Part shown: piece by piece, positions 26,359 through 35,012 of the stretch
Numbering within the stretch: position 1 is the stretch's first letter
How the letters are laid out: each line of letters starts with the position of its first letter
NCBI GenBank assembly: GCA_041484195.1
Contig: JBGPHC010000001.1
Span: forward strand, 310,001 to 374,000
Direction: 5' to 3'
From: PSRI01 sp041484195
GTDB lineage: Bacteria; Bacteroidota; Bacteroidia; Chitinophagales; Chitinophagaceae
DNA: 64,000 bases
The notes under the pieces: generated by a model
What the model saw: the letters and a program-made list of their open reading frames with translations, nothing else
Database searches by the model: none
What the model was told of the DNA's origin: nothing
Made by a program: the position numbers and the translations under genes

Positions 26359-27279
26359 ATGAATCCATCCAGCAGGAGAGATTTTCTGAAAAAAACTTCC
26401 ACACTATTGGGACTCGCCTATGCCGTTTCTGCTTTTGAGAAACCCGCAGAGAATCCGCTCTTGTCATTTTCCACCCTGGGCTGCCCCGACTGGAGCTTTG
26501 ATACCATTCTCAAATTTGCCGCGGAAAATAAGTATGCCGGCATTGAAATACGTGGCATCCAGCGACAATTGGATCTTACAAAATGCCCGGAATTCAAAAC
26601 TATTGAGAATATAATAACCACCGGAAATAGAGTAGAAGCAAAAGGTTTAAGAATTGTGGATCTGGGTTCCTCATGCGAATTGCACCATGCAGATAACGCC
26701 ACCAGAACAAAAAATCTCGATGAAGGAAAAAAATTCATTGACCTGGCGCAGCAGCTCAATTGCCCAAACATCAGGGTATTCCCGAATAAGCTACCGAATG
26801 ACGATCAACGAAACGCGACCATCGACCTTATAATAAAAGGACTGCTTGAACTGGGAGATTATGCGAAGGGAACCCAGGTAAATGTCTTATTGGAATCGCA
26901 TGGCGATGCGGTACAAACCGTTGAACTGAAAAAAATGATGGACTCTGCCGCACACCCTCAGGTAGGCTTGGTTTGGGATATCGTCAACATGTGGTCCGTT
27001 ACCAAGGAATCTCCTGCAAGCGTTTACGAATTGCTGAAGAAATATATCCGCCACACCCATATCAAGGATGGGAGAATGGTTGACGGCCAGATACATTATA
27101 CTCTTCTCGGCAAAGGAGAGACCCCCATTTTTGAAGCAGTCGATGCTCTTTCCAAAGGAGGATATAAAGGCTATTATAGTTTTGAATGGGAAAAACTCTG
27201 GCACCCTGAAATTGACGAACCCGAAATAGCGCTCACAGATTATCCTAAAGCAATGAAGCAGCATTTTATGGGGAAATAA
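26359..27279 (+). CDS. Exported sugar phosphate isomerase/epimerase-like TIM barrel protein
   Basis: 306 residues. An N-terminal Tat-like signal (SRRDFLKKTSTLLGLAYAVS) precedes an AP-endonuclease-2/xylose-isomerase-like barrel with conserved LLESHGD, VGLVWDIVN, and HTHIKDG metal-ligand blocks, and FSFEWEK-like YSFEWEKLW at the end. Such proteins act on sugars or inositol derivatives; the precise reaction is unknown. ATG 26359 puts the twin-arginine motif at residues 6-7. Often found with Gfo/Idh/MocA enzymes and DUF1080 proteins such as those at 39.9-42.0 kb. Confidence 0.87.
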   Translation: MNPSSRRDFLKKTSTLLGLAYAVSAFEKPAENPLLSFSTLGCPDWSFDTILKFAAENKYAGIEIRGIQRQLDLTKCPEFKTIENIITTGNRVEAKGLRIVDLGSSCELHHADNATRTKNLDEGKKFIDLAQQLNCPNIRVFPNKLPNDDQRNATIDLIIKGLLELGDYAKGTQVNVLLESHGDAVQTVELKKMMDSAAHPQVGLVWDIVNMWSVTKESPASVYELLKKYIRHTHIKDGRMVDGQIHYTLLGKGETPIFEAVDALSKGGYKGYYSFEWEKLWHPEIDEPEIALTDYPKAMKQHFMGK

Positions 27280-27324
27280 TTTTTGGGGCAGGCTGCCATT
27301 TTATTTTTAGACTTCCGTTGCGTC

Positions 27325-27346
27325 GCCTGCCCACCGCCAGGCAGGC
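27325..27346. repeat. GC-rich palindromic repeat unit
   Basis: GCCTGCC, 8-base spacer, GGCAGGC: a perfect 7-bp stem. Similar in composition to the palindromic insert inside the M56 gene at 36137-36151. Confidence 0.5.
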
Positions 27347-27545
27347 ACTCTTCTGCTTCTTATTCCCTTATCAGCCAATCCATGCACCAGCGTCCGGACT
27401 TTGCATTTACAATTATCACTTGACCCGTCCTAAAATAACTATACACTAAAAACGGTGTATTATGTTAGAGAAAGAATCAGAAATTAAAATCAAATGGAAA
27501 AAATATGAAACAAAAAATTATAACGACCCAAGCTTGACGGAGAAA

Positions 27546-27585
27546 GGGCCAGGGGCGGCTCATTAAAAAGCAAGACCCCTGGCCC
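27546..27585. repeat. Perfect 10-bp inverted repeat (hairpin)
   Basis: GGGCCAGGGG (27546-27555) and CCCCTGGCCC (27576-27585) are exact inverted copies around a 20-base loop. No T-run follows on the plus strand, so it is not a classic terminator there. It overlaps the end of a 34-codon frame. Confidence 0.7.
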
Positions 27586-27896
27586 GTGCTCGAAAAAAAA
27601 ACACGATGATCAAAAAACACAGATCTTAGCCCACAGTACAGCGCTCAGCAAAATCTACGCTGACCTGTATAGCGCTCTTAGGATTTATTTACAAACATGT
27701 ATAGCTATAGCAGGACGACACACACTATTACAGAAACGAACAGTGATTGTACCATATCCGGACATGATAACTATGGATCTTTATATAAAATACTGACTAA
27801 TAAGGAATAGAAACCCGGCATTTTTTTTGAAAATCCAAAAGGGTCAGGGCTATTGAATCTGAAATGAAATTCCAGAATTGGATAAACCCCCGAAAC

Positions 27897-30317
27897 ATGT
27901 TCAAGAACTATTTCAAAATTGCCAGCCGGAATCTTTGGAGAAATAAGATTTTTTCCGCTATCAATATTTTTGGGTTGGCACTCGGTATCGCAACTTGTTT
28001 ATTGATCATACTCTTTGTACAGAATGAATTGAGTTACGACCGATATAATGAAAAGTCTGATCAAATATACCGGGTAGTTTTTCGGGGTACCATGCAGGGC
28101 GGCGAAATAAAGGAAGCCAATGTAATGCCCCCGGTAGCCCAAACTTTCAAGAATGATTTTCCCGAAGTCTTGGAAGCTACGCGCATTCACACGGATGGAA
28201 TGCCCAGGATCAGTTATGGCACCAGGACTTTCAGGGAAAGTGTTTTGGCGTTTGTAGATTCAAATTTCTTCCATGTATTTTCCCTTCCCTTTATTGAAGG
28301 TGATCCCAAAACTGCCCTTCTGGAACCTTATTCCGTAGTCATAACAAAAGCCACCGCCAAGAAGTACTTCGGAAATGAAACTGCAATTGGCAAAGTACTA
28401 GAATTTAAGGATCAAAAAGCCACTCTTAAGGTTACCGGCGTGATCGACAAAGTGCCAGAGAATTCTCATTTTCATTTTGACCTCTTTGGTTCCATGTCAA
28501 CCCTGCCGGAGTCAAGAAGTCAAACCTGGCTTGCTTCGAATTTTTACACTTATCTGGTCCTTCCGAAAGCTTATGACTATAAAAAACTGGAGGCTAAGTT
28601 TCCGCTGGTTGTAGAGAAATACATTAGTCCACAGTTGAAACAGGCGATGGGTTTGACAATCGACGAGTTCAGGCAAAAAGGAAATAATATTGGCTTTTAT
28701 CTGCAGCCTTTAACAGACATACACCTGCATTCAGATTTAACCGGTGACATGGAGCCATATGGTGACATCCGGTATGTGTATATTTTCAGTGCAGTGGCTG
28801 TTTTCATGTTACTCATTGCCTGTATCAATTTTATGAATCTTTCTACCGCGGGAGCTTCCAAAAGAGCCAGGGAAGTGGGGATCAGAAAGGTATTGGGATC
28901 CATGAAGCTGGAATTGGTGAGACAGTTCCTTGTCGAATCCCTCCTGCTTACGGCCATCGCCATGATTATTTCAATCATTTTGGTTTACTGGGCTCTTCCA
29001 TTTTTCAATAACCTTACGGGACAAAACCTGAGCTTCCACTTGCAGACCAACCATTGGTTCTTGCCTGGCCTGCTATTGTTCGGCTTATTCACGGGCTTAC
29101 TGGCAGGCAGCTATCCCGCTTTCTTCCTTTCATCCTTTAAGCCTGCTACCGTACTCAAAGGAAATTTCGCTTCCACCAAAAAAAGCATTGGATTCCGAAG
29201 CGGCCTCGTAGTATTTCAATTTTTTATTTCCATTTGCCTGATCGTGGGGACCGCAGTAGTTTATAAACAGCTTTCCTACATACAACAGAAAAAAATGGGC
29301 TACGACAGAGACCAGGTATTGGTGGTGGAAGAGGCTTTTTGGCTGGGAAAGAACCAGGAGGTCTTCAGACAGCAATTGTTGCAGGATCCAAGAGTCGTAA
29401 GCGTGAGTGGATCGGGCTACCTGCCGGCCGGCACGTCTTTCAGCAATAACTTTTTTGCATACCCCGATACGAAAGCCTCCCAGTTCATCAAAACATTAAG
29501 GTATGAGGTGGATTACGATTACATACCCACACTGGGAATGGAGATGGCGGAAGGGCGAAATTTTTCCAAAGAATTTGGGACCGATTCCACAGGAGTAATC
29601 TTAAACGAAACAGCAGCAAAAGCATTTGGATGGGGGCCGGAGGCACTGGGCCATGCTATCACGCATATTGATAATGATTCTAAAAAATATACCTATCACG
29701 TGATCGGTATTGTAAAAGATTTCCATTTCAGGTCACTGCACGAACTGATCACACCGCTGGTAATGACCCTCGGCGCTAACTACAGTGTTGTAATCGTGAA
29801 GACAAAAACCAAAGATATTGCCGGTCTTATATCGAGTGTCAAACAGAAATGGAACGATCTTAAGGCCGAGTCGCCCTTTTCCTATTCTTTCCTGGATGAC
29901 AGGTTTAATAATACCTATAAGTCAGAAAAAACCATCGGTCGCATCCTGGGCATCTTTGCCGGATTGACAATTTTTGTGGCCTGTCTCGGTTTATTTGGCC
30001 TGGTTACATTTACGGCAGAACAGCGAACCAAAGAAATTGGCATTAGAAAAGTTTTGGGAGCAGATGTAACAGGTATCGTTTCACTCTTATCCAAAAATTT
30101 CTTAAAGCTGGTCCTTTTGGCATTTGCCATTGCCGCGCCGGTCGCCTGGTATGTAATGCACAGATGGTTGCAGGATTTCGCTTATCGTATCAATATAAGC
30201 TGGTGGATCTTTGTTCTTGCTGCTTTTTTTACCATACTGATTACGCTGTTCACCGTTAGTTTCCGGGCCATCAGGGCCGCTCTCGCAAACCCGGTGAAGA
30301 GTTTGAGAAGTGAATAA
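27897..30317 (+). CDS. MacB/FtsX-type ABC transporter permease
   Basis: 806 residues. First helix (about 20-42, IFGLALGIATCLLIILFV), a large MacB-like periplasmic domain, three helices of FtsX domain 1 (about 285-425; GASKRAREVGIRKVLGS coupling segment), a second periplasmic domain, and FtsX domain 2 (about 675-800; RTKEIGIRKVLGA). Such Bacteroidota permeases pair with a separate ATPase and export antibiotics, peptides or lipoproteins; no ATPase gene is adjacent. ATG 27897 (MFKNYFKIASRNLWRN) is the usual family start; the frame extends to 27864. Confidence 0.92.
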   Translation: MFKNYFKIASRNLWRNKIFSAINIFGLALGIATCLLIILFVQNELSYDRYNEKSDQIYRVVFRGTMQGGEIKEANVMPPVAQTFKNDFPEVLEATRIHTDGMPRISYGTRTFRESVLAFVDSNFFHVFSLPFIEGDPKTALLEPYSVVITKATAKKYFGNETAIGKVLEFKDQKATLKVTGVIDKVPENSHFHFDLFGSMSTLPESRSQTWLASNFYTYLVLPKAYDYKKLEAKFPLVVEKYISPQLKQAMGLTIDEFRQKGNNIGFYLQPLTDIHLHSDLTGDMEPYGDIRYVYIFSAVAVFMLLIACINFMNLSTAGASKRAREVGIRKVLGSMKLELVRQFLVESLLLTAIAMIISIILVYWALPFFNNLTGQNLSFHLQTNHWFLPGLLLFGLFTGLLAGSYPAFFLSSFKPATVLKGNFASTKKSIGFRSGLVVFQFFISICLIVGTAVVYKQLSYIQQKKMGYDRDQVLVVEEAFWLGKNQEVFRQQLLQDPRVVSVSGSGYLPAGTSFSNNFFAYPDTKASQFIKTLRYEVDYDYIPTLGMEMAEGRNFSKEFGTDSTGVILNETAAKAFGWGPEALGHAITHIDNDSKKYTYHVIGIVKDFHFRSLHELITPLVMTLGANYSVVIVKTKTKDIAGLISSVKQKWNDLKAESPFSYSFLDDRFNNTYKSEKTIGRILGIFAGLTIFVACLGLFGLVTFTAEQRTKEIGIRKVLGADVTGIVSLLSKNFLKLVLLAFAIAAPVAWYVMHRWLQDFAYRINISWWIFVLAAFFTILITLFTVSFRAIRAALANPVKSLRSE

Positions 30318-30336
30318 GGATTTCATGGATTGAAAG

Positions 30337-30369
30337 GCCTTGAAAGTCTATCGAAAAAACTTTCAAGGC
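30337..30369. terminator. Hairpin between convergent genes
   Basis: Perfect 11-bp stem GCCTTGAAAGT / ACTTTCAAGGC with an 11-base loop between the stops of the permease and the coiled-coil protein gene. T-runs on both sides are weak, so a bidirectional terminator is likely but not certain. Confidence 0.55.
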
Positions 30370-30382
30370 TTCAAAAAAAATC

Positions 30383-31198
30383 TCATTGTTCCTCATCCTT
30401 TTCCACCGACAAACCCCGATGGTTGCCGCTATTGCTAAACTTTACCTGAGTCCTCGAATCCTTTAGATATTTGGCCTTGAGTTTTTGATGCAGGCCTGCA
30501 GGCTGCTTCACGCCATTCACAATCAGTTCCGAACTTGTAAGATTGAGGCCGTGCAGGCTCCCTTCGTCTTTGATCACTTTTGCAGATATCAAATCGGATA
30601 CCAACCCTTTATAGATTCTCCTGTCCTCTTCTGCCTGTTTCCTGTCCAATTTTGCCTGCTCCATATCCTTCATAGCCTGTTGCTGATCATGGCGCGCCTG
30701 CTCCATATCCTTGGCTGCCTGCTTGCTGTCAAATTCAGCCTGCTTTGCATCTTCCTGGCTACGCGCACGTTCTCCCTCTGCTTCCTTAGCGTCCAGCTCT
30801 GCCTGTTCCCTGTCTTTTTGCGCCTGCTCCTGGTCCTTTAAGGCCTGTTGCCTGTCAATTTCCGCCTGCTCTCTGTCTTTTTTAATTTGCAGTCTTATTT
30901 TCTTGATCACCGCATCATACTTGCTAAAATCCGCCTCTGGTATCTTCTGGTCATCGATATACATTTCTGTTACCTTATCATCCCTCATTCTGATTCTATA
31001 GAGCTGCGAGCCATCCCTATAGGTGATCATATTGTCACCGTTGACATTCAAACTGTCATTTTCGATATACATATAACTATCACGTGTAACCGTACGCTTT
31101 GCGGGTTTGGGCGCAGGTTTTTTCTGGGCTTGCACATGCACGATACAGGCCATTGCCAATATCAATAGGACCATACGACTAAAAATTTTCTTTTTCAT
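30383..31198 (-). CDS. Secreted coiled-coil protein sharing modules with M56 peptidases
   Basis: 271 residues: signal peptide (about 1-25), a short domain with RMRDDKVTEMYIDDQKIPEAD, a coiled coil of QAxxDxE heptads (about 105-190), and a C-terminal domain VSDLISAKVIKDEG... ELIVNGVKQPAGL. Both end domains match the C-terminal extension of the 733-residue M56 protein at 35.0 kb (TELYVNGNKIPENS; QDLINAKLIKNEKN). It follows another M56 gene on the same strand by 181 bases. Periplasmic partner of that peptidase is inference. Start at ATG 31198; the longer frame starts at GTG. Confidence 0.75.
   Translation of the reverse strand: MKKKIFSRMVLLILAMACIVHVQAQKKPAPKPAKRTVTRDSYMYIENDSLNVNGDNMITYRDGSQLYRIRMRDDKVTEMYIDDQKIPEADFSKYDAVIKKIRLQIKKDREQAEIDRQQALKDQEQAQKDREQAELDAKEAEGERARSQEDAKQAEFDSKQAAKDMEQARHDQQQAMKDMEQAKLDRKQAEEDRRIYKGLVSDLISAKVIKDEGSLHGLNLTSSELIVNGVKQPAGLHQKLKAKYLKDSRTQVKFSNSGNHRGLSVEKDEEQ
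30603..30895. repeat. Degenerate 21-bp tandem repeats encoding heptads
   Basis: The coiled-coil part of the gene is built from repeats in 21-base steps (one heptad each); for example GCCTGCTCCATATCCTT occurs twice 42 bases apart. Repeats of this kind can change number by slippage. Confidence 0.65.
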
Positions 31199-31379
31199 TT
31201 TCTTCACATTTTTAATGATTCATGAACAATAGATTCCCCTATCACCTGCCAGTGAATTTCAAATTTGCCATATTGTTTCATGGAATTGATTCAGCCTGGT
31301 TCAGGGATCAATACATTGCGCGCCACTGTAAGATCCCTGAAAGCGGGGATTTGATTTGATTATGGTTTGAATTCAAATT

Positions 31380-32903
31380 TCAGTGTTTGATCTTCAAAAT
31401 GTCCTGTTGAGCCTTGGAAACATGGGCCTTTGCCATATCCAGCCTTGCCGATTCGGCATCCTTGGCAGCCTGCTTCCAGTCCAGAAAAGCTTCGTGGGCG
31501 TCTTGCTTGGCCTGCTCCTGATCTTTCATAGCCTGAGCCCTGTCCATTTCTGCCTGCTGCATGTCCTTCAGTGCCTGCTGCCTTTCCAAGTCCATGGCTT
31601 CGCTTCTTGCTTCGCTATTTTGAATGAGACTTGTTTCCATCGCTTCTCTTTTCTTAATATCCTCTTCTTTTTTAGCCTGCGCCCGAGGTCTATCCTCTTT
31701 GACTGCTTTCCGGTATATTTCAATCATTTCAGTTTCGGAACTCTTTTGAAGATGAGCTTCATCCTTTACAATCACCTTGCTTTCATCATTCGATGGAACA
31801 GGATTAATCAATAGGTTTGAACTTTCCGCTTGAGAAATACTAATGCCATTCCGCCTTATTTGATTAGCCATCATGTTCTCATGCGGTTCCACAGGTGAAC
31901 TGATTGCGGCAGCGAATAAAACAGTAAGTAGAGACAGGCTAATTAGTGAAAATATCTTTTCTGCCGGATTGAGCGTGTGGTTCTTATCATGAATAATGCG
32001 GCTCACCCGCTGTAACAGGTGATTCTTTCTTCCCGGAAATGCCATTGCGCCCACAGGGGCATAAACAGCATATTCCTTGAAACTGATGAGCGCACTTATA
32101 AATTGTTTCTTATTTTTCGTTTGCTCCAGGGCAATATCATCACAACAATTCTCCCTCTCCTCCCTCAATAGACCCGATATCCACAATAGTCCGGGATTGA
32201 AGAAAAATATGGTTTCCGCGATATTTTGCAGAAGATTTATGAAATAATCATGGCGTCGGATATGCGCGAGTTCATGTATCAAAACGGCTTCTACCTGGCC
32301 GGGCGGAAGATCTGACAATAGCCCTAAAGGAATAAGGATGATAGGTTTTAAATGACCCAAGACTATCGGAATCTTAACCATTTCAGATTCCAGCAGCAGG
32401 ACGAATCTCCTAATCTCTAACTGTTTGCAGAATAATGCCAGTCGTTTTTGCCAAAATGTTTCGGGCTGATATATTTTATGGTTGATAATTCGGCTACTGT
32501 ACACGAGCCCGCCTACCATTTGCACGCATTTAGCAATGAAGACCACAAACCAGATCATCACGACCAGAGATGCATTGGCTGAAAAATATTCACTGAAACG
32601 CTGCATTTGATATGCAAAAACTGAAGCCATAGGGAATGAATCCACAGTTGCGGACCGGGTTGTTGTTTGGGGAATCCGGCTCCATTCCAATAAGAAAGTG
32701 ACTAATGTAATTCCAATGAAAGAAAAAAACAAAAGGGCAATAATTCTATACCTGTGTGAAGAACTTGTTTTCTTGGTAAATATCATAACCGTACCCGCGA
32801 TCAGGGTAAACAGCAATCCCTGCCATAGAGAATGAATGAGGGTCCAACTGAGCGCCTGCACAGCTTTATGCATTATGGAATTATCCAGGAAGATCAAATT
32901 CAT
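31380..32903 (-). CDS. BlaR1/MecR1-like M56 metallopeptidase with coiled-coil tail (copy 1)
   Basis: 507 residues. Four membrane helices, with the gluzincin motif HELAHIRR (His210, Glu211, His214) and the later EERENCCDDIAL third-ligand block. After a last helix (about 305-325) a periplasmic tail ends in heptads of the QAxxDxEQA kind (about 425-505). BlaR1 proteins sense a signal and cleave, directly or not, the BlaI repressor. No penicillin-binding sensor domain is present, so the signal is probably not a beta-lactam. The blaI-like gene is 18 bases upstream. Confidence 0.9.
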   Translation of the reverse strand: MNLIFLDNSIMHKAVQALSWTLIHSLWQGLLFTLIAGTVMIFTKKTSSSHRYRIIALLFFSFIGITLVTFLLEWSRIPQTTTRSATVDSFPMASVFAYQMQRFSEYFSANASLVVMIWFVVFIAKCVQMVGGLVYSSRIINHKIYQPETFWQKRLALFCKQLEIRRFVLLLESEMVKIPIVLGHLKPIILIPLGLLSDLPPGQVEAVLIHELAHIRRHDYFINLLQNIAETIFFFNPGLLWISGLLREERENCCDDIALEQTKNKKQFISALISFKEYAVYAPVGAMAFPGRKNHLLQRVSRIIHDKNHTLNPAEKIFSLISLSLLTVLFAAAISSPVEPHENMMANQIRRNGISISQAESSNLLINPVPSNDESKVIVKDEAHLQKSSETEMIEIYRKAVKEDRPRAQAKKEEDIKKREAMETSLIQNSEARSEAMDLERQQALKDMQQAEMDRAQAMKDQEQAKQDAHEAFLDWKQAAKDAESARLDMAKAHVSKAQQDILKIKH

Positions 32904-32921
32904 TGGAATAATATTTTACGA

Positions 32922-33326
32922 CTACTCTTTTTCATCCAGCTTTTTCAATAATTCCTTCACTTTTTGCAGTTCCTTCTTTGATGTTTTGTCATTACCCAAC
33001 AAGGCAATCATCAAACTGCTCACGGAACCATTATATACTGAATCAACAAATCTGTCCAATATGAATCCCTTGGTCTTTTTCTCTTCCAATTCAGGCATGT
33101 AAATATGTTTCATATTAGATTCATCCCTTTTCAACATGCCTTTTTCAGTCATGACCTGCATCAACTTCAAAGTAGATGTGTATTGCACTGCTTCTTTTTG
33201 CTTGTTCAGGGTATCGTGGACAAACCTCACCGTGGAAGGGCCGTTTTGCCATAGAATCTGTAATACGTCCATTTCCGATTTAGTAGGCACCAGTTCTCTT
33301 CCAATAGTCTTCTTTGAAGCTTTCAT
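32922..33326 (-). CDS. BlaI/MecI-family repressor (copy 1)
   Basis: 134 residues: N-terminal winged helix (PTKSEMDVLQILWQNGPSTV, then VQYTSTLKLMQVMTEKG) and a C-terminal dimerisation part. Such repressors bind palindromic operators and are inactivated by proteolysis after the M56 sensor fires. It is nearly collinear with the copy at 34587-34991 (both have RDESNMKHIY and SLMIALLG/NLMMQLLG). A perfect palindrome AACGTACGTT lies just upstream, likely its operator, so autoregulation is expected. Confidence 0.93.
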   Translation of the reverse strand: MKASKKTIGRELVPTKSEMDVLQILWQNGPSTVRFVHDTLNKQKEAVQYTSTLKLMQVMTEKGMLKRDESNMKHIYMPELEEKKTKGFILDRFVDSVYNGSVSSLMIALLGNDKTSKKELQKVKELLKKLDEKE

Positions 33327-33367
33327 GAGACTAAGGTACGATAAAAAACGTACGTTCCAAATATTAA
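33324..33367 (-). promoter_or_regulatory. Promoter/operator of BlaI copy 1
   Basis: Minus strand order: AATATTTG, one base, palindrome AACGTACGTT (33347-33356), 8 bases, TACCTTAG, then the ATG. The same order and 8-base spacing occur before BlaI copy 2. The palindrome is the likely BlaI binding site. Confidence 0.65.
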
Positions 33368-33574
33368 GGTATTTTTTTGAAAAAATTTATGAAAAGCAGA
33401 CCGGGCAAGTCAATTTTGAATAAGATTAATTCAGACTTAATGAGTTAATGCAGACTTATTGGTGAGCGGGCTCAAGGGATTATCATTATTAATGTTATCA
33501 GATGCAGTCTCGCTATATGAATTGCAGTCATCCCGCAATGGCAGTTTGGAGGCACGCCTTTTCGGGCCTACGAT

Positions 33575-33829
33575 TCAAAACTTAAAATAAACAAACAGCC
33601 TCCCGAAATTCTTACTGTCATTTTCTATTCGATGGTATAAAGGCTTAATATGTGGAAGTTGCAGAAAGCGTTCTATCTTCTTCCGCAGTTGTCCGCTTCC
33701 CTTGCCCGGAATTATTTCAACCTCCCGTATTTTCTTATCAATCGCCTCTTCAAAAGCGGCCAACAAGGCATTGTCGATGGCGTTGCTATTATTATAAATT
33801 TCGTGGAGGTCCAGTTTGATTCTTGCCAA
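33575..33829 (-). CDS. Small Smr-domain protein
   Basis: 84 residues made almost wholly of an Smr (small MutS-related) domain: KLDLHEIY near the start and the glycine-rich IIPGKGSGQLRKKI near residues 39-52. Smr domains are nucleases or nucleic-acid binders. The start is a TTG at 33829: an in-frame TAG lies three codons upstream and no ATG is available. Length fits complete stand-alone Smr proteins. Confidence 0.8.
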   Translation of the reverse strand: MARIKLDLHEIYNNSNAIDNALLAAFEEAIDKKIREVEIIPGKGSGQLRKKIERFLQLPHIKPLYHRIENDSKNFGRLFVYFKF

Positions 33830-33918
33830 TCCCTTCTATTTGAACTGAAAGATAGTCAAACCCCCTGATTGAGAATTTCTCACCAGGTGAATTGCACATT
33901 TTAAACGCCAACTGCAGT

Positions 33919-34427
33919 TCATTGATCTCCAATTCCCACCTTGAAACCAATGTGGTTGTGAGGCCTGTCTTCCTGATTAATCAATTGCTTAATTGCTTCG
34001 AATACGGTAGAAAACTGACTATCATATTTTGATTCCAGTTGCTCGACTTTAATTTTCAATTCTTTGCTTTGGGCTGCCATTTTTCTCATGAATACAAAGG
34101 CCCTCATTATCAGAATATTTACCTCGATGGCTTTCGCGCTCTTCAATACTCCGGCAAGCATCGCAACCCCCTGTTCTGTAAAAACATAAGGAGGCGACCT
34201 CCGGCCCCCCAACTTGAAGTCACAATTTGTGACCGCAAGATTTCCCATTCCTGATCAGTCAATTGGAACATGAAATCACCTGGAAATCTTTCCAGGTTCC
34301 GCTTTACTGCCTGGTTTAGAACCTTTGTTCCCACCCCGTAGAGCATCGCCAAATGAAAATCGAACATTACCTTTTCCCCTCTTAGGTAAAAAATCAACGA
34401 AGCGATACTATCCCTTTCAATATCCAT
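33919..34427 (-). pseudogene. ORF6N-domain protein gene with a frameshift
   Basis: The N-terminal part (from ATG 34427) encodes the ORF6N DNA-binding domain: KVMFDFHLAMLYGVGT and LERFPGDFMFQLTDQEWEILRSQ. The continuation SPPYVFTEQGVAMLAGVL through a coiled coil to IGFKVG is in another frame, ending at 33919. The two meet at a run of six G (minus strand; 34205-34210); a seventh G would restore one uninterrupted protein. ORF6N proteins are common in phages and mobile regions and as chromosomal strays. Could be a decayed gene, a slippage-controlled gene, or a sequencing error. Confidence 0.8.
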
Positions 34428-34544
34428 CTGAGCTAATTCTCCGCATTGCAAGATAAGTCCCATATAAGTACTATACAACGGACTAAATACCAATTAGCAT
34501 GGTATTTAACACGGGCTATTATGGGGTATTTCAAAAAACAATTT

Positions 34545-34589
34545 AGTAAATATTTGTTCGTACGAAATTTTTCCTACCTTTAGGATATG
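34545..34589 (+). promoter_or_regulatory. Promoter/operator of BlaI copy 2
   Basis: Order: AATATTTG (34549-34556), palindrome TTCGTACGAA (34557-34566), 8 bases, TACCTTTA (34575-34582), then ATG 34587. Same layout as copy 1, with shared CGTACG core. Confidence 0.65.
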
Positions 34590-34991
34590 AAACAAACAAG
34601 GAAAGGAGACAGACCCGGAATAGAACCTACCAAATCAGAGCTGGAGATACTCCAGGTATTATGGAAACATGGACCTTCTACCGTCCGGTTCGTCAATGAC
34701 CAATTGAACAGGCAAACAAGGCCTGTACAATACACATCCACTCTCAAGCTCATGCAGATCATGGTTGACAAATCTATCCTCAAAAGAGATGAGAGCAATA
34801 TGAAGCATATCTATAGCGCCAGTATCGAAGAGAAAAAAATGAAAGGCTTCCTGCTGGAACGCTTCGTTAATTCCTTATACGATGGATCGGCAAGTAACCT
34901 GATGATGCAGTTATTGGGAAATAAGAAGACCTCAAAAAAGGAATTGGATGCTATCAGGGACCTGCTGGATAAATTGAATAAAGAAAAATAA
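34587..34991 (+). CDS. BlaI/MecI-family repressor (copy 2)
   Basis: 134 residues, same length and layout as copy 1: winged helix with PTKSELEILQVLWKHGPSTV and VQYTSTLKLMQIMVDKS, then the dimerisation region. Followed after 21 bases by its M56 partner. High identity to copy 1 and the matching operator suggest a duplication within this locus, with possible cross-binding of the two repressors. Confidence 0.93.
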   Translation: MKQTRKGDRPGIEPTKSELEILQVLWKHGPSTVRFVNDQLNRQTRPVQYTSTLKLMQIMVDKSILKRDESNMKHIYSASIEEKKMKGFLLERFVNSLYDGSASNLMMQLLGNKKTSKKELDAIRDLLDKLNKEK

Positions 34992-35012
34992 TTTTCATAT
35001 CAAATTTCCTTT

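Larger units (their letters stand above)
27280..27896. other. Gene-poor intergenic region with hairpins and a possible IS remnant
   Basis: No supported gene in about 617 bases. It contains GCCTGCC/GGCAGGC inverted repeats at 27325-27346, a segment starting TGACCCGTCCTAAAATAA at 27421 with ATACAC/GTGTAT arms just before a 34-codon frame (27462-27566), and a perfect 10-bp hairpin at 27546-27585. The 27421 segment looks like the left end of a Bacteroidota insertion sequence, but no transposase follows. Confidence 0.45.

Noticed and set aside
27462..27566. 34-codon frame as a real gene
   Set aside because: Lysine-rich, ends inside the left part of a hairpin, no homology seen; better explained as an IS-like remnant.
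30485..31168. Plus-strand frames opposite the coiled-coil protein gene
   Set aside because: Cys/Leu-rich artefact of the Gln/Ala/Asp heptad codons on the other strand.
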